Shown here piece by piece: positions 24,429-31,554 of a stretch of DNA of 31,554 bases (position 1 is the first letter of the stretch; each line of letters begins with the position of its first letter). This DNA comes from Lachnospiraceae bacterium (GTDB lineage: Bacteria; Bacillota; Clostridia; Lachnospirales; Lachnospiraceae): contig JAHYZZ010000025.1 of NCBI GenBank assembly GCA_019424135.1, positions 1 through 31,554 on the forward strand, written 5' to 3'. Below the pieces are notes generated by a model. The model did not search any database. It worked only from the letters and a program-made list of their open reading frames with translations, and was not told the origin of the DNA. The position numbers and the translations under genes were made by a program.

Positions 24429-26090
24429 ATGGACAACCAAAATAAGAACCAAAATAATAAAAATAACAGGCAGGGCCTGTCTTTTATTCTCATAGTGACC
24501 CTGGTCACAACGCTGCTTGTCATGGCGCTTTACCAGTTCCAGGGAGCAGGATCTGATCAGGAAATCAGTTATGATGAATTCCTTCGGATGGTAGATGATG
24601 GAAAGGTTGAAAAAGTCGAAATTCAGAGTAGTCAGATCGTGATCACAGCAAAACCGGAAGACGGAGAGAGGACTGGAAGAGAATACTACACTGGACTGGT
24701 GCAAGACGACAGTCTGTCCGAACGCCTGTATGATGCCGGCGTGAAATACGAACAGGAGATACCGGATACGACATCAGCCGTTGTGTTCCAGTTGATGGCT
24801 ACCTTCCTGCCAATCGCTCTTCTTGTAGGGATGATCGTATGGATGACCAGGCGGATGAGCAAGGGCGGAGGCATGATGGGAATCGGCAAGAGTAATGCGA
24901 AGATGTATGTGGAAAAACAGACCGGCGTTACGTTTAAAGATGTGGCCGGACAAGATGAAGCAAAGGAATCCCTTCAGGAGGTAGTGGATTTTCTGCATAA
25001 TCCTGGAAAATATACCAGCGTGGGCGCCAAGCTTCCCAAAGGAGCCTTGTTAGTGGGACCTCCCGGAACTGGTAAGACTTTGCTGGCCAAAGCAGTAGCA
25101 GGAGAGGCCAACGTACCGTTTTTCTCCTTAAGCGGGTCTGCATTTGTGGAGATGTATGTCGGTGTGGGAGCTTCCCGTGTTCGTGATCTTTTTAAGCAGG
25201 CACAGCAGATGGCACCATGTATTATTTTTATTGATGAGATCGACGCGATTGGCAAGAGTCGTGATAATCAGCTGGGAAGCAATGATGAGAGAGAACAGAC
25301 ACTTAACCAGCTTCTGGCAGAGATGGATGGTTTTGAAAGTAACAAAGGACTGGTTCTTTTGGCAGCCACGAACCGTCCGGAGATTTTGGATCCGGCACTT
25401 TTAAGACCGGGACGTTTTGACCGGAGAATCATCGTGGAAAAGCCGGATCTGAAGGGACGTATCGATGTCCTGAAAGTACATTCCAAAGATGTACGCATGG
25501 ATGAAACCGTAGATCTGGAAGCCATTGCCCTTGCAACTTCCGGAGCCGTAGGATCTGACCTTGCTAATATGATCAACGAGGCAGCTATCAATGCGGTCAA
25601 ACATGGAAGAACAGCGGTCTGCCAGGCAGATCTTTTTGAGGCTGTTGAGGTAGTCCTGGTGGGCAAAGAAAAGAAAGACCGGATCATGAGTCAGGAAGAA
25701 AGAAGAATCGTTTCCTACCATGAAGTGGGTCATGCGCTGGTAAGCGCCCTGCAAAAAGATGCAGAACCGGTACAGAAGATTACAATTGTACCAAGAACCA
25801 TGGGAGCCCTGGGATATGTCATGCAGACGCCCGAGGAAGAAAAGTTTTTGAATACCAAGAAGGAACTTCAGGCGATGCTGGTAGGAATGCTGGCGGGGCG
25901 TGCGGCAGAAGAGGTTGTATTTGATACGGTGACCACCGGTGCGGCAAATGATATTGAAAAGGCGACAAGCATAGCCCGGGCAATGATTACCCAGTATGGT
26001 ATGAGTGAAAAGTTTGGACTCCATCCAGAACCGTTATCTGGACGGGAGACCGGTGGCCAACTGCGGGCAGGAAACTGCTTCAGAGATTGA
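24429..26090 (+). CDS. ftsH: ATP-dependent zinc metalloprotease FtsH, truncated by a frameshift
   Basis: FtsH is the membrane-bound AAA protease that degrades misfolded and regulatory proteins. Visible: an Asn/Lys-rich N-terminus, TM1 (about 15-36), an extracytoplasmic loop, TM2 (about 118-140), Walker A GPPGTGKT (about 212-219), Walker B IIFIDEID, the second region of homology AATNRPEILDPALLRPGRFDRR, the zinc site HEVGH near 435, and the third zinc ligand Asp in TGAANDIEKAT. At residues 529-530 (TTT GGA, 26013-26018) the match leaves this frame; the last ~23 residues (from LHPEPLSGRE) are unrelated to FtsH. The rest of the M41 domain continues in another frame (26014-26391). All catalytic residues are upstream of the shift, but the terminal helices are lost, so activity is doubtful. 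Confidence 0.93.
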   Translation: MDNQNKNQNNKNNRQGLSFILIVTLVTTLLVMALYQFQGAGSDQEISYDEFLRMVDDGKVEKVEIQSSQIVITAKPEDGERTGREYYTGLVQDDSLSERLYDAGVKYEQEIPDTTSAVVFQLMATFLPIALLVGMIVWMTRRMSKGGGMMGIGKSNAKMYVEKQTGVTFKDVAGQDEAKESLQEVVDFLHNPGKYTSVGAKLPKGALLVGPPGTGKTLLAKAVAGEANVPFFSLSGSAFVEMYVGVGASRVRDLFKQAQQMAPCIIFIDEIDAIGKSRDNQLGSNDEREQTLNQLLAEMDGFESNKGLVLLAATNRPEILDPALLRPGRFDRRIIVEKPDLKGRIDVLKVHSKDVRMDETVDLEAIALATSGAVGSDLANMINEAAINAVKHGRTAVCQADLFEAVEVVLVGKEKKDRIMSQEERRIVSYHEVGHALVSALQKDAEPVQKITIVPRTMGALGYVMQTPEEEKFLNTKKELQAMLVGMLAGRAAEEVVFDTVTTGAANDIEKATSIARAMITQYGMSEKFGLHPEPLSGRETGGQLRAGNCFRD

Positions 26091-26391
26091 CCATGAGGTG
26101 ATGAAGATGCTGAAGGCTTCCTATGAAGAGGCCAAGCGCCTGCTCCTTGAACATAGAAGCACGCTGGACAAGATTGCCGCCTTCCTGATTGAGAAAGAGA
26201 CCATTACCGGAAAACAATTTATGGAAATTTTTTATGAAGTTGAGGGAATTGATCCCGAGACGAAAGAGAAGAGGAAAGAAGAGCGGATTGCCATGAATCC
26301 GGTGGAAGGCATTTCTATGAATCCAGAGACGGAAGAAACAGCAGAAGCAGCGGAAACTGTAGAGGATGCAGAGTCCGGGAAAGAGTTGTAA
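26005..26391 (+). pseudogene. ftsH: Detached C-terminal part of ftsH in a different frame
   Basis: From 26014 this frame reads LDSIQNRYLDGRPVANC, EIDHEVMKMLKASYEEAKRLL and LDKIAAFLIEKETITGKQFM, the standard C-terminus of FtsH, then an acidic Glu-rich tail ending in SGKEL. The apparent GTG start at 26005 has no RBS and lies inside the coding sequence of the upstream part, so this is not an independent gene. Compared with typical FtsH (KFGLMGLxSIQN) 14 bases are missing between AAG and TCC. Confidence 0.85.
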
Positions 26392-26466
26392 AGCAGATCC
26401 CGATCAAGACTGGAGACGATTCCGGATTTGCTTCATTGAAAATGATGTAAGATATACAGTTAGTTT

Positions 26467-26495
26467 GGGCAGAACCGAGGTTCTGCCCTTGTTTT
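26467..26495 (+). terminator. Rho-independent terminator after ftsH
   Basis: GGGCAGAACC (26467-26476) pairs perfectly with GGTTCTGCCC (26479-26488), followed by TTGTTTTG. It lies 76 bases after the ftsH stop. Confidence 0.85.
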
Positions 26496-26571
26496 GTGTG
26501 GTGATGGGGCAATGGTCAGAATTGTTTCTACAGTTGAAAACCAGGAAACCAGAAATCCAACTGAGAATATA

Positions 26572-26599
26572 TTGACAGAATGCTATCTTGTGATACAAT
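26572..26599 (+). promoter_or_regulatory. Predicted promoter of the padR operon
   Basis: A perfect TTGACA (26572-26577) and TACAAT (26594-26599) with 16-base spacing. The -10 element lies inside a 24-bp palindrome. Confidence 0.7.
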
Positions 26600-26617
26600 A
26601 TAGTTAAGAATATTGTA
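26594..26617. promoter_or_regulatory. Palindromic candidate operator for the PadR regulator
   Basis: TACAATAT (26594-26601), eight bases, then ATATTGTA (26610-26617): a perfect 8-bp inverted repeat with an 8-base spacer. It covers the -10 box and likely start point, 28 bases before padR, the usual place for an autoregulatory operator of a small winged-helix dimer. The left arm is partly the -10 box itself. Confidence 0.55.
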
Positions 26618-26645
26618 ATGCAAGGTAGGTGGAGAAGGTGAATTT

Positions 26646-26966
26646 ATGGACAGGTCACAGATGATGAAAGGGATTCTGGAAGGCTGTATCCTGAAGGTAA
26701 TCAGTGATAAAGAGTCTTATGGATATGAGATTGTAGATCGGATGCAGAATTATGGATTCGAGGAGATGAAGGAAGGAACCTTGTATCCTCTGTTGCTGCG
26801 GCTGGAAAAGAAGAACTATATTACTGCTACCTTTCAAGAAAGCCCCATGGGTCCCAAAAGAAAGTACTATCATCTGACAGAGGAAGGCAGGGCATATATC
26901 CGGGAGTTTGATAATGCCTGGGAACATTTGAAACGGTCGGTAGACCGGGTGATGAGGAGGGATTAG
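26646..26966 (+). CDS. PadR-family transcriptional regulator
   Basis: A 106-residue winged-helix regulator. Its layout is that of the short PadR class: MKGILEGCILKVISDKESYGYEI (helices 1 and 2), EGTLYPLLLRLEKKNYI (recognition helix region, about 41-57), a wing with PMGPKRKYYHLTEEG, and one C-terminal dimerisation helix. Such proteins commonly repress their own operon and respond to membrane-active or phenolic compounds, but no ligand can be inferred here. The RBS GGAGAAGG precedes the ATG. It is co-transcribed with the membrane-protein gene, whose start lies two bases after the padR stop. A palindrome overlaps its promoter. Confidence 0.93.
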   Translation: MDRSQMMKGILEGCILKVISDKESYGYEIVDRMQNYGFEEMKEGTLYPLLLRLEKKNYITATFQESPMGPKRKYYHLTEEGRAYIREFDNAWEHLKRSVDRVMRRD

Positions 26967-26968
26967 TG

Positions 26969-27646
26969 ATGGAGGCGTTTTGGAGAAATGATTATAATCG
27001 GATCTATCGGGAAAACGAAAAAGGAATGGTAAAAATATCGGACGATAATTGCCGGTCGATTATCCGGATATGTCAGTACATATCGGCATTTCCAGTATCC
27101 ATGTTTCAACTGGAAGTCATTCGAAAAGATCTGATTGGTCTTGCTATGGAGGCGGATATGGACAATATAAGTCTGGAAGAAAAACTGGGGGTCTCAGAAG
27201 AGGAGTTTTCCAAAGAATTGATCAAAGAAGCAGAGCGGCCGGATTGCTGGGAAAAGGTATTATATAGGATTCGTAATTTTATATTAGGATTAACGATTCT
27301 TTATACCCTGTCTTTTGCTTTTGCCCGATTTAACAACAGCCATGGGTTACCGGTTTCTAGCATAATCACTGCCTTTATCATAGTAATCGCAATCGAAATT
27401 GCACGGGATCTGATTCTGAGAAAAGGTGGCTACTATAGTTCTGTTAAGAAAACTGTTATCACCAGGGTACTGTATGGTATACTAGCTATATCGTTTTTTG
27501 TAGGAAGAGCGATAGCAGAAAATATGACCTTGTTTTCTGGTCACGGGTGGATGATCTTTGTTTTGTTAATGACAGCTTCTGCGGTGTTCTGTGTGGTCGA
27601 CCACCGCTACTGGAACCGATGTTCCACACGGTATGACTGGAAATAA
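26969..27646 (+). CDS. PadR-associated membrane protein of unknown function
   Basis: A 225-residue protein with a soluble N-terminal half (about 1-100), rich in helices and charged residues, followed by about four membrane segments (roughly 101-118, 127-145, 162-180 and 188-207) and a short basic tail. The order resembles the membrane partners often found directly after padR genes, which have a helical N-terminal domain and several TM helices; I cannot name the family with confidence. The ATG at 26969 is seven bases after AGGAGGG and is preferred over the GTG at 26966, which overlaps the padR stop. uvrC begins 40 bases downstream. Confidence 0.75.
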   Translation: MEAFWRNDYNRIYRENEKGMVKISDDNCRSIIRICQYISAFPVSMFQLEVIRKDLIGLAMEADMDNISLEEKLGVSEEEFSKELIKEAERPDCWEKVLYRIRNFILGLTILYTLSFAFARFNNSHGLPVSSIITAFIIVIAIEIARDLILRKGGYYSSVKKTVITRVLYGILAISFFVGRAIAENMTLFSGHGWMIFVLLMTASAVFCVVDHRYWNRCSTRYDWK

Positions 27647-27686
27647 CCCGGATAGAATTCGGCAGGTGAAAAAGGAGATACATCAT

Positions 27687-29525
27687 ATGTTTGACATACC
27701 AGAAGAACTAAAAAAACTGCCCGGAAAGCCCGGAGTCTATATCATGCATGATGAGAAGGATGAAATCATCTATGTAGGCAAGGCAATCAGTTTAAAAAAT
27801 CGTGTGCGTCAATATTTTCAGAGCAGTCGCAATAAAGGGGTGAAGATTGAACAGATGGTCACCCATATCACCCGATTTGAATATATCGTTACAGATTCCG
27901 AATTGGAGGCGCTGGTGCTGGAGTGTAATCTGATCAAAGAGCACCGGCCGAAATACAACACGATGTTGATGGACGACAAAACCTACCCCTTTATTAAGGT
28001 GACGGTGGATGAACCATTTCCCCGTGTGATGATGGCGCGCCGTATGACGAAGGATAAGGCAAAGTATTTCGGCCCATATACCAGTGCGGGAGCAGTGAAA
28101 GATACCATTGAATTGATTCGTAAGATTTATCAGATCCGCAGCTGCAACCGGAAGCTGCCGCGGGATATAGGAAAAGAACGGCCATGCCTGAATTATCATA
28201 TTCATCAGTGTAAGGCTCCTTGCCAGGGATATGTGACAAAGGAAGAATATCAGAAATCCATCCAGTCAGTTTTAAAATTTCTGAATGGAAATTATGAAGA
28301 GGTTCTTGGGAGACTCCAAAAAAGTATGGAGGAGGCCTCTGGTGCACTGGAGTTTGAAAAGGCGATTGAATACAGGGAACTGATTTCCAGTGTAAAGAAG
28401 ATTGCCCAAAAGCAGAAGATTACGGATACGGCAGGAGAAGACAGAGATGTTCTGGCCATGGCAGTGGAAGGAGAAGATGCGGTGGTTCAGGTCTTTTTTA
28501 TCCGTGGGGGCAGACTGATCGGACGGGATCACTTTTATATGAAAATTGCAAAAGAAGAGACAAGAAAAGAGACATTGTCCAGCTTTATCAAACAGTTTTA
28601 TGCAGGGACGCCGTATATCCCTTCTGAGCTGATGCTGCCAGAAGAGATAGATGATAGGGAACTGATCGAGGAATGGCTGACCCAAAAGAGGGGGCACAGA
28701 GTTCATTTAAAAGTGCCAAAGAAGGGGATCAAAGAGAAACTGGTAGAACTGGCGTCTAAGAATGCAAAGATGATTCTTAGTACCGATAAAGAACGTCTAA
28801 AGAGAGAAGAGGGGCGGACGATCGGTGCAGTGAAGGAACTGGAAAAACTTTTGGGAATCTCTGGTCTTGTTAGGATGGAGGCCTATGATATTTCCAATAC
28901 CAGTGGGTTTGCGTCGGTGGGTTCCATGGTGGTCTATGAAAAAGGAAAGCCCAAGAGGAATGATTACCGGAAGTTTAAGATCAAAGGGGTCCAAGGTGCA
29001 GATGATTATGCCAGTATGGAGGAAGTCCTGACCAGGCGGTTTACCCATGGGATGAAGGAGCAGGAAGAAGGAAAAGAACTGGGAGGATTTACGGTATTTC
29101 CGGATTTGATCCTGATGGATGGTGGAAGAGGACAGGTTAATATCGCCCTTAAGGTTCTTGAGAATCTTGGCCTTCAGATTCCAGTATGTGGCATGGTAAA
29201 GGATGATTATCACCGGACGCGAGGACTGTATTATCAAAATGTGGAGATTGAGATTGACCGAAATTCGGAGTACTTTAAACTGATCACAAGGATCCAGGAT
29301 GAGGCTCATCGGTTTGCGATCACTTTCCATAGAAAGCTTCGTAGCCAGAGTCAGGTACATTCGATTCTGGATGATATTCCAGGTGTAGGTCCTGCCAGAA
29401 GAAAAGATCTGATGCGAAATTTTGAAAATATCGACGCCATAAAAGCAGCTACAGTGGAAGAATTAAAAGAACTGCCTTCCATGAATGAAAAAGCCGCTCA
29501 GGATGTATATAATTTTTTTCATTGA
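27687..29525 (+). CDS. uvrC: Excinuclease ABC subunit C
   Basis: UvrC makes both incisions in UvrABC nucleotide excision repair. The 612-residue protein shows the N-terminal GIY-YIG nuclease (PGVYIM at about 15-20, IIYVGKA at about 28-34), the Cys-containing segment RPCLNYHIHQCKAPC, a UVR motif (ALEFEKAIEYREL, near 222) for UvrB contact, the RNase H-like C-terminal nuclease (MEAYDISNTSG; DLILMDGGRGQV; GMVKDD) and a terminal helix-hairpin-helix pair (IPGVGPARRKDLM to SMNEKAAQDVY). The ATG at 27687 is nine bases after AAGGAG; an upstream in-frame start at 27591 lies inside the previous gene and is rejected. It heads the uvrC-hprK-glucokinase cluster. Confidence 0.96.
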   Translation: MFDIPEELKKLPGKPGVYIMHDEKDEIIYVGKAISLKNRVRQYFQSSRNKGVKIEQMVTHITRFEYIVTDSELEALVLECNLIKEHRPKYNTMLMDDKTYPFIKVTVDEPFPRVMMARRMTKDKAKYFGPYTSAGAVKDTIELIRKIYQIRSCNRKLPRDIGKERPCLNYHIHQCKAPCQGYVTKEEYQKSIQSVLKFLNGNYEEVLGRLQKSMEEASGALEFEKAIEYRELISSVKKIAQKQKITDTAGEDRDVLAMAVEGEDAVVQVFFIRGGRLIGRDHFYMKIAKEETRKETLSSFIKQFYAGTPYIPSELMLPEEIDDRELIEEWLTQKRGHRVHLKVPKKGIKEKLVELASKNAKMILSTDKERLKREEGRTIGAVKELEKLLGISGLVRMEAYDISNTSGFASVGSMVVYEKGKPKRNDYRKFKIKGVQGADDYASMEEVLTRRFTHGMKEQEEGKELGGFTVFPDLILMDGGRGQVNIALKVLENLGLQIPVCGMVKDDYHRTRGLYYQNVEIEIDRNSEYFKLITRIQDEAHRFAITFHRKLRSQSQVHSILDDIPGVGPARRKDLMRNFENIDAIKAATVEELKELPSMNEKAAQDVYNFFH

Positions 29526-29567
29526 TATGATATACTAAATTTATCAGGTTGAAAAAAGGAGAAAATC

Positions 29568-30494
29568 ATGACAAAGACAGTGGAATTAAAAAAAATTGTG
29601 GAGAAGATGAATCTCAAAAATCTGACCCCGGACGTGGAGCTTAATGATAAAGAAGTGGAAGTTCCGGATATCAACCGCCCGGCTCTGCAGCTTTCCGGGT
29701 ATTTCGAACATTTTGATTCAGAACGTGTCCAGATCATCGGATATGTCGAATATACGTTTTTGGAAAAACTGGACACAGAAAAGAAAAAGGAAGTCTATAA
29801 GACGTTGTTGTCTTATAAGATCCCCTGCATTATATTCTGCAGAAATCTTCCGCCGGAGCAGATGCTTCTGGATATGGCAGTAGAAGCGGACGTGCCTATT
29901 TTTATTACGGAAAAGAAAACGTCTGCTTTTACGGCAGAAATCATTCGATGGATGAATGTGCAGCTTGCACCGTGCATTTCTATTCATGGAGTACTGGTAG
30001 ATGTATATGGTGTTGGCGTACTTATTATGGGAGAGAGCGGCATCGGAAAAAGCGAGGCGGCTCTGGAGCTGGTGAAGCGTGGACATCGTCTGGTCAGCGA
30101 TGACGTAGTGGAGATCCGCAAGGTCAGTGATGAGACATTGGTTGGCTCTGCGCCGGATATCACAAGGCATTTTATTGAACTTCGGGGAATCGGAATCGTG
30201 GATGTCAAAGCCTTGTTTGGTATCCTTAGCGTCAGAGAGACTCAGAATATTGATCTGGTTATTACGCTGGAAGAATGGGATAAGGAAAAAGAATATGACC
30301 GGCTTGGCCTGGAAGAACAGTATACCGAATTCCTTGGCAACAAAGTAGTCTGTCATCAGCTGCCGATTCGTCCGGGAAGGAATCTGGCTGTCATTGTAGA
30401 AACTGCGGCGATTAATTACAGACAGAAGAAGATGGGATACAATGCTGCCCAGGAATTGTATAAACGTGTACAACAGAATCTGGCCAGGAAGTAA
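29568..30494 (+). CDS. hprK: HPr kinase/phosphorylase
   Basis: HprK phosphorylates Ser46 of HPr, and dephosphorylates it again, controlling carbon catabolite repression in Firmicutes. The 308-residue protein has the Walker A motif GESGIGKS at 155-162, SDDVVEIR just after, and the family signature RGIGIVDVKALFG around 205-217. Length fits the family (about 305-320). The RBS AAGGAG lies just before the ATG, 42 bases after uvrC. The next gene, a glucokinase, starts 16 bases after its stop, giving a cluster that ties sugar phosphorylation to catabolite control. Confidence 0.96.
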   Translation: MTKTVELKKIVEKMNLKNLTPDVELNDKEVEVPDINRPALQLSGYFEHFDSERVQIIGYVEYTFLEKLDTEKKKEVYKTLLSYKIPCIIFCRNLPPEQMLLDMAVEADVPIFITEKKTSAFTAEIIRWMNVQLAPCISIHGVLVDVYGVGVLIMGESGIGKSEAALELVKRGHRLVSDDVVEIRKVSDETLVGSAPDITRHFIELRGIGIVDVKALFGILSVRETQNIDLVITLEEWDKEKEYDRLGLEEQYTEFLGNKVVCHQLPIRPGRNLAVIVETAAINYRQKKMGYNAAQELYKRVQQNLARK

Positions 30495-30510
30495 AGAGGG
30501 GGAAAGAAAG

Positions 30511-31443
30511 ATGGAGTATTGCTTTGGCGTAGATATCGGGGGAACTACGGTCAAGATGGGGCTGTTCTCTACGAAGGGAAAGCTCCTGGAAAAATGGGAA
30601 ATTAAGACCAGGACAGAAAACCAAGGGAAAGATATCCTGCCAGATGTGGCACAATCATTGAAAGGAAAAATGAAAGAAAAAGAACTTCAACCATCCCAGA
30701 TATCGGGAATTGGAATCGGAATCCCGGCACCTGTCATGGAGGGAGGAATTGTCCAGAAAACAGCGAACCTTGGATGGGGATATAAAGAAGTCTGCAAGGA
30801 AATGGAAGAACTGACCGGACTTCATGCTGCAGCTGGAAATGATGCTAATGTGGCGGCTCTTGGAGAAATGTGGATGGGAGCCGGAAAAGGACAGAAAAAC
30901 ATGGTCATGGTGACGCTGGGAACCGGAGTCGGAGGTGGAATCATTGTAGATGGAAAGCCTTTGTCCGGAACCCATGGAGCCGGCGGAGAGATCGGTCATA
31001 TCTGTGTGAATGAGACAGAAACAGCAAAATGCGGATGTGGGAAAACCGGGTGTTTGGAGCAGTATGCATCTGCTACAGGGATCAGCAGGTTGGCGGAAAA
31101 ATGGCTGAAACAGGACGGACGAGCGACTTGTCTTAGAGAATCAGATCTCAGTGCAAAGGCTGTGTTCGATGGATTGAAGGATGGGGATGCCATAGCAGAA
31201 GAAATCATCGAAGAGTTTGGAGCATATCTGGGGCATGCACTGGCAAATATTGCAGTCATTGTAGACCCGGCAGTGATCGTTATTGGCGGAGGAGTGTCAA
31301 AAGCCGGGGAGATCCTGCTGGAATATGTGAAAAAATATTTTTATGAGAAGGCATTTTTTGCAAACCAGGATACAAAGTTTGCGCTGGCGCAACTTGGAAA
31401 TGATGCGGGTATCTGTGGTGCTGCCAAACTAATTTTAGATTAG
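30511..31443 (+). CDS. ROK-family glucokinase
   Basis: Phosphorylates glucose (or a related hexose) with ATP. The 310-residue protein begins MEYCFGVDIGGTTVKMGLF, the phosphate-binding DxGGT motif, then has AGNDANVAALGE with the catalytic Asp, GTGVGGGII (about 134-142), and the zinc-binding ROK signature GEIGHICVN and CGCGKTGCLEQYAS (about 174-187). The exact sugar cannot be fixed from sequence, but ROK members with this cysteine set and genomic position are usually glucokinases. The start at 30511 follows GAGGGGGAAAG; a longer frame starting inside hprK is rejected. A strong terminator follows 27 bases after the stop. Confidence 0.93.
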   Translation: MEYCFGVDIGGTTVKMGLFSTKGKLLEKWEIKTRTENQGKDILPDVAQSLKGKMKEKELQPSQISGIGIGIPAPVMEGGIVQKTANLGWGYKEVCKEMEELTGLHAAAGNDANVAALGEMWMGAGKGQKNMVMVTLGTGVGGGIIVDGKPLSGTHGAGGEIGHICVNETETAKCGCGKTGCLEQYASATGISRLAEKWLKQDGRATCLRESDLSAKAVFDGLKDGDAIAEEIIEEFGAYLGHALANIAVIVDPAVIVIGGGVSKAGEILLEYVKKYFYEKAFFANQDTKFALAQLGNDAGICGAAKLILD

Positions 31444-31467
31444 TCATATAACTGAGTAGCTGGAATC

Positions 31468-31505
31468 AAAAAAGGACTTTGCACAAAACTGCAAAGTCCT
31501 TTTTA
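31468..31505. terminator. Bidirectional terminator after the glucokinase gene
   Basis: AAAGGACTTTGCA (31471-31483) pairs along 13 bases with TGCAAAGTCCTTT (31490-31502) around a six-base loop, running into T5 on the plus strand; the minus-strand copy is followed by T6. The reverse tract suggests a convergent gene just beyond the window. The last 50 bases hold no gene I can support. Confidence 0.9.
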
Positions 31506-31554
31506 TTGTTAGGGCAAGGCCCTGTTTTCATTGTGGAGTTTTTCGTGTTCCGAA

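Noticed and set aside
29718..30554. Minus-strand ORF (278 codons) opposite hprK
   Set aside because: Antisense shadow of hprK extending into the glucokinase gene; no RBS or recognisable motifs.
31509..31554. Possible 3' end of a minus-strand gene (reads ...ENRALP, then stop)
   Set aside because: Only 15 codons and another frame is also open; the bidirectional terminator is suggestive but not enough to call a gene.
1..31554. CRISPR array, insertion sequence, prophage, tRNA or rRNA
   Set aside because: No regular direct repeats, transposase or integrase motifs, or tRNA/rRNA signatures were found on either strand.

Overview
The window looks like chromosomal DNA from a low-to-mid GC Firmicute, most likely a gut-type Lachnospiraceae (Clostridia). 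The pointers are strong AGGAGG-type ribosome binding sites, a T-box leader in front of leuS, an HPr kinase (hprK), UPF0371, and the gene order uvrC-hprK-ROK glucokinase. The species cannot be named from the sequence alone. I see no phage, transposon, CRISPR array, rRNA or tRNA. Nearly everything is housekeeping or core metabolism.

Layout: (1) 1-2376, minus strand: aroA (cut by the left edge, almost complete) and tyrA, an overlapping aromatic amino acid pair. (2) 2571-4649, plus: a second-type, EF-G-like translational GTPase. (3) 4844-10230, plus: trkA-trkH potassium uptake, then an unrecognised membrane-anchored protein and an AEC-family transporter, closely packed as one operon. (4) 10308-10730, minus: a small P-loop protein. 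(5) 10862-13614, plus: promoter, leucine T-box leader and leuS. (6) 13771-15432, minus: a YkgJ-type cysteine-cluster protein and ansA. (7) 15541-21017, plus: sbcD-sbcC, then glf. (8) 21083-24246, minus: UPF0371 protein and pyrG. (9) 24429-26391, plus: ftsH, broken by a frameshift. (10) 26594-27646, plus: a PadR regulator with a palindromic candidate operator, and its membrane-protein partner. (11) 27687-31443, plus: uvrC, hprK and a ROK glucokinase, linking DNA repair with carbon catabolite control and sugar phosphorylation.

The most notable observations are two reading-frame lesions. ftsH changes frame at a TTTGGA motif, in a way that fits loss of 14 bp between short direct repeats; the catalytic residues are kept but the C-terminal part of the protease domain is lost. 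The unknown gene after trkH has an ideal RBS and ATG that lie one base out of frame with its main ORF, separated by a run of seven A. Either may be real (pseudogene, phase-variable or recoded gene) or a sequencing or assembly error. Other points of interest are an EF-G-like GTPase with a non-canonical G4 motif (TEMD) and a 24-bp palindrome over the padR promoter. I found no convincing new multi-gene defence or mobile system; the best unknowns are the large membrane protein in the Trk operon and the small P-loop protein at 10308-10730.
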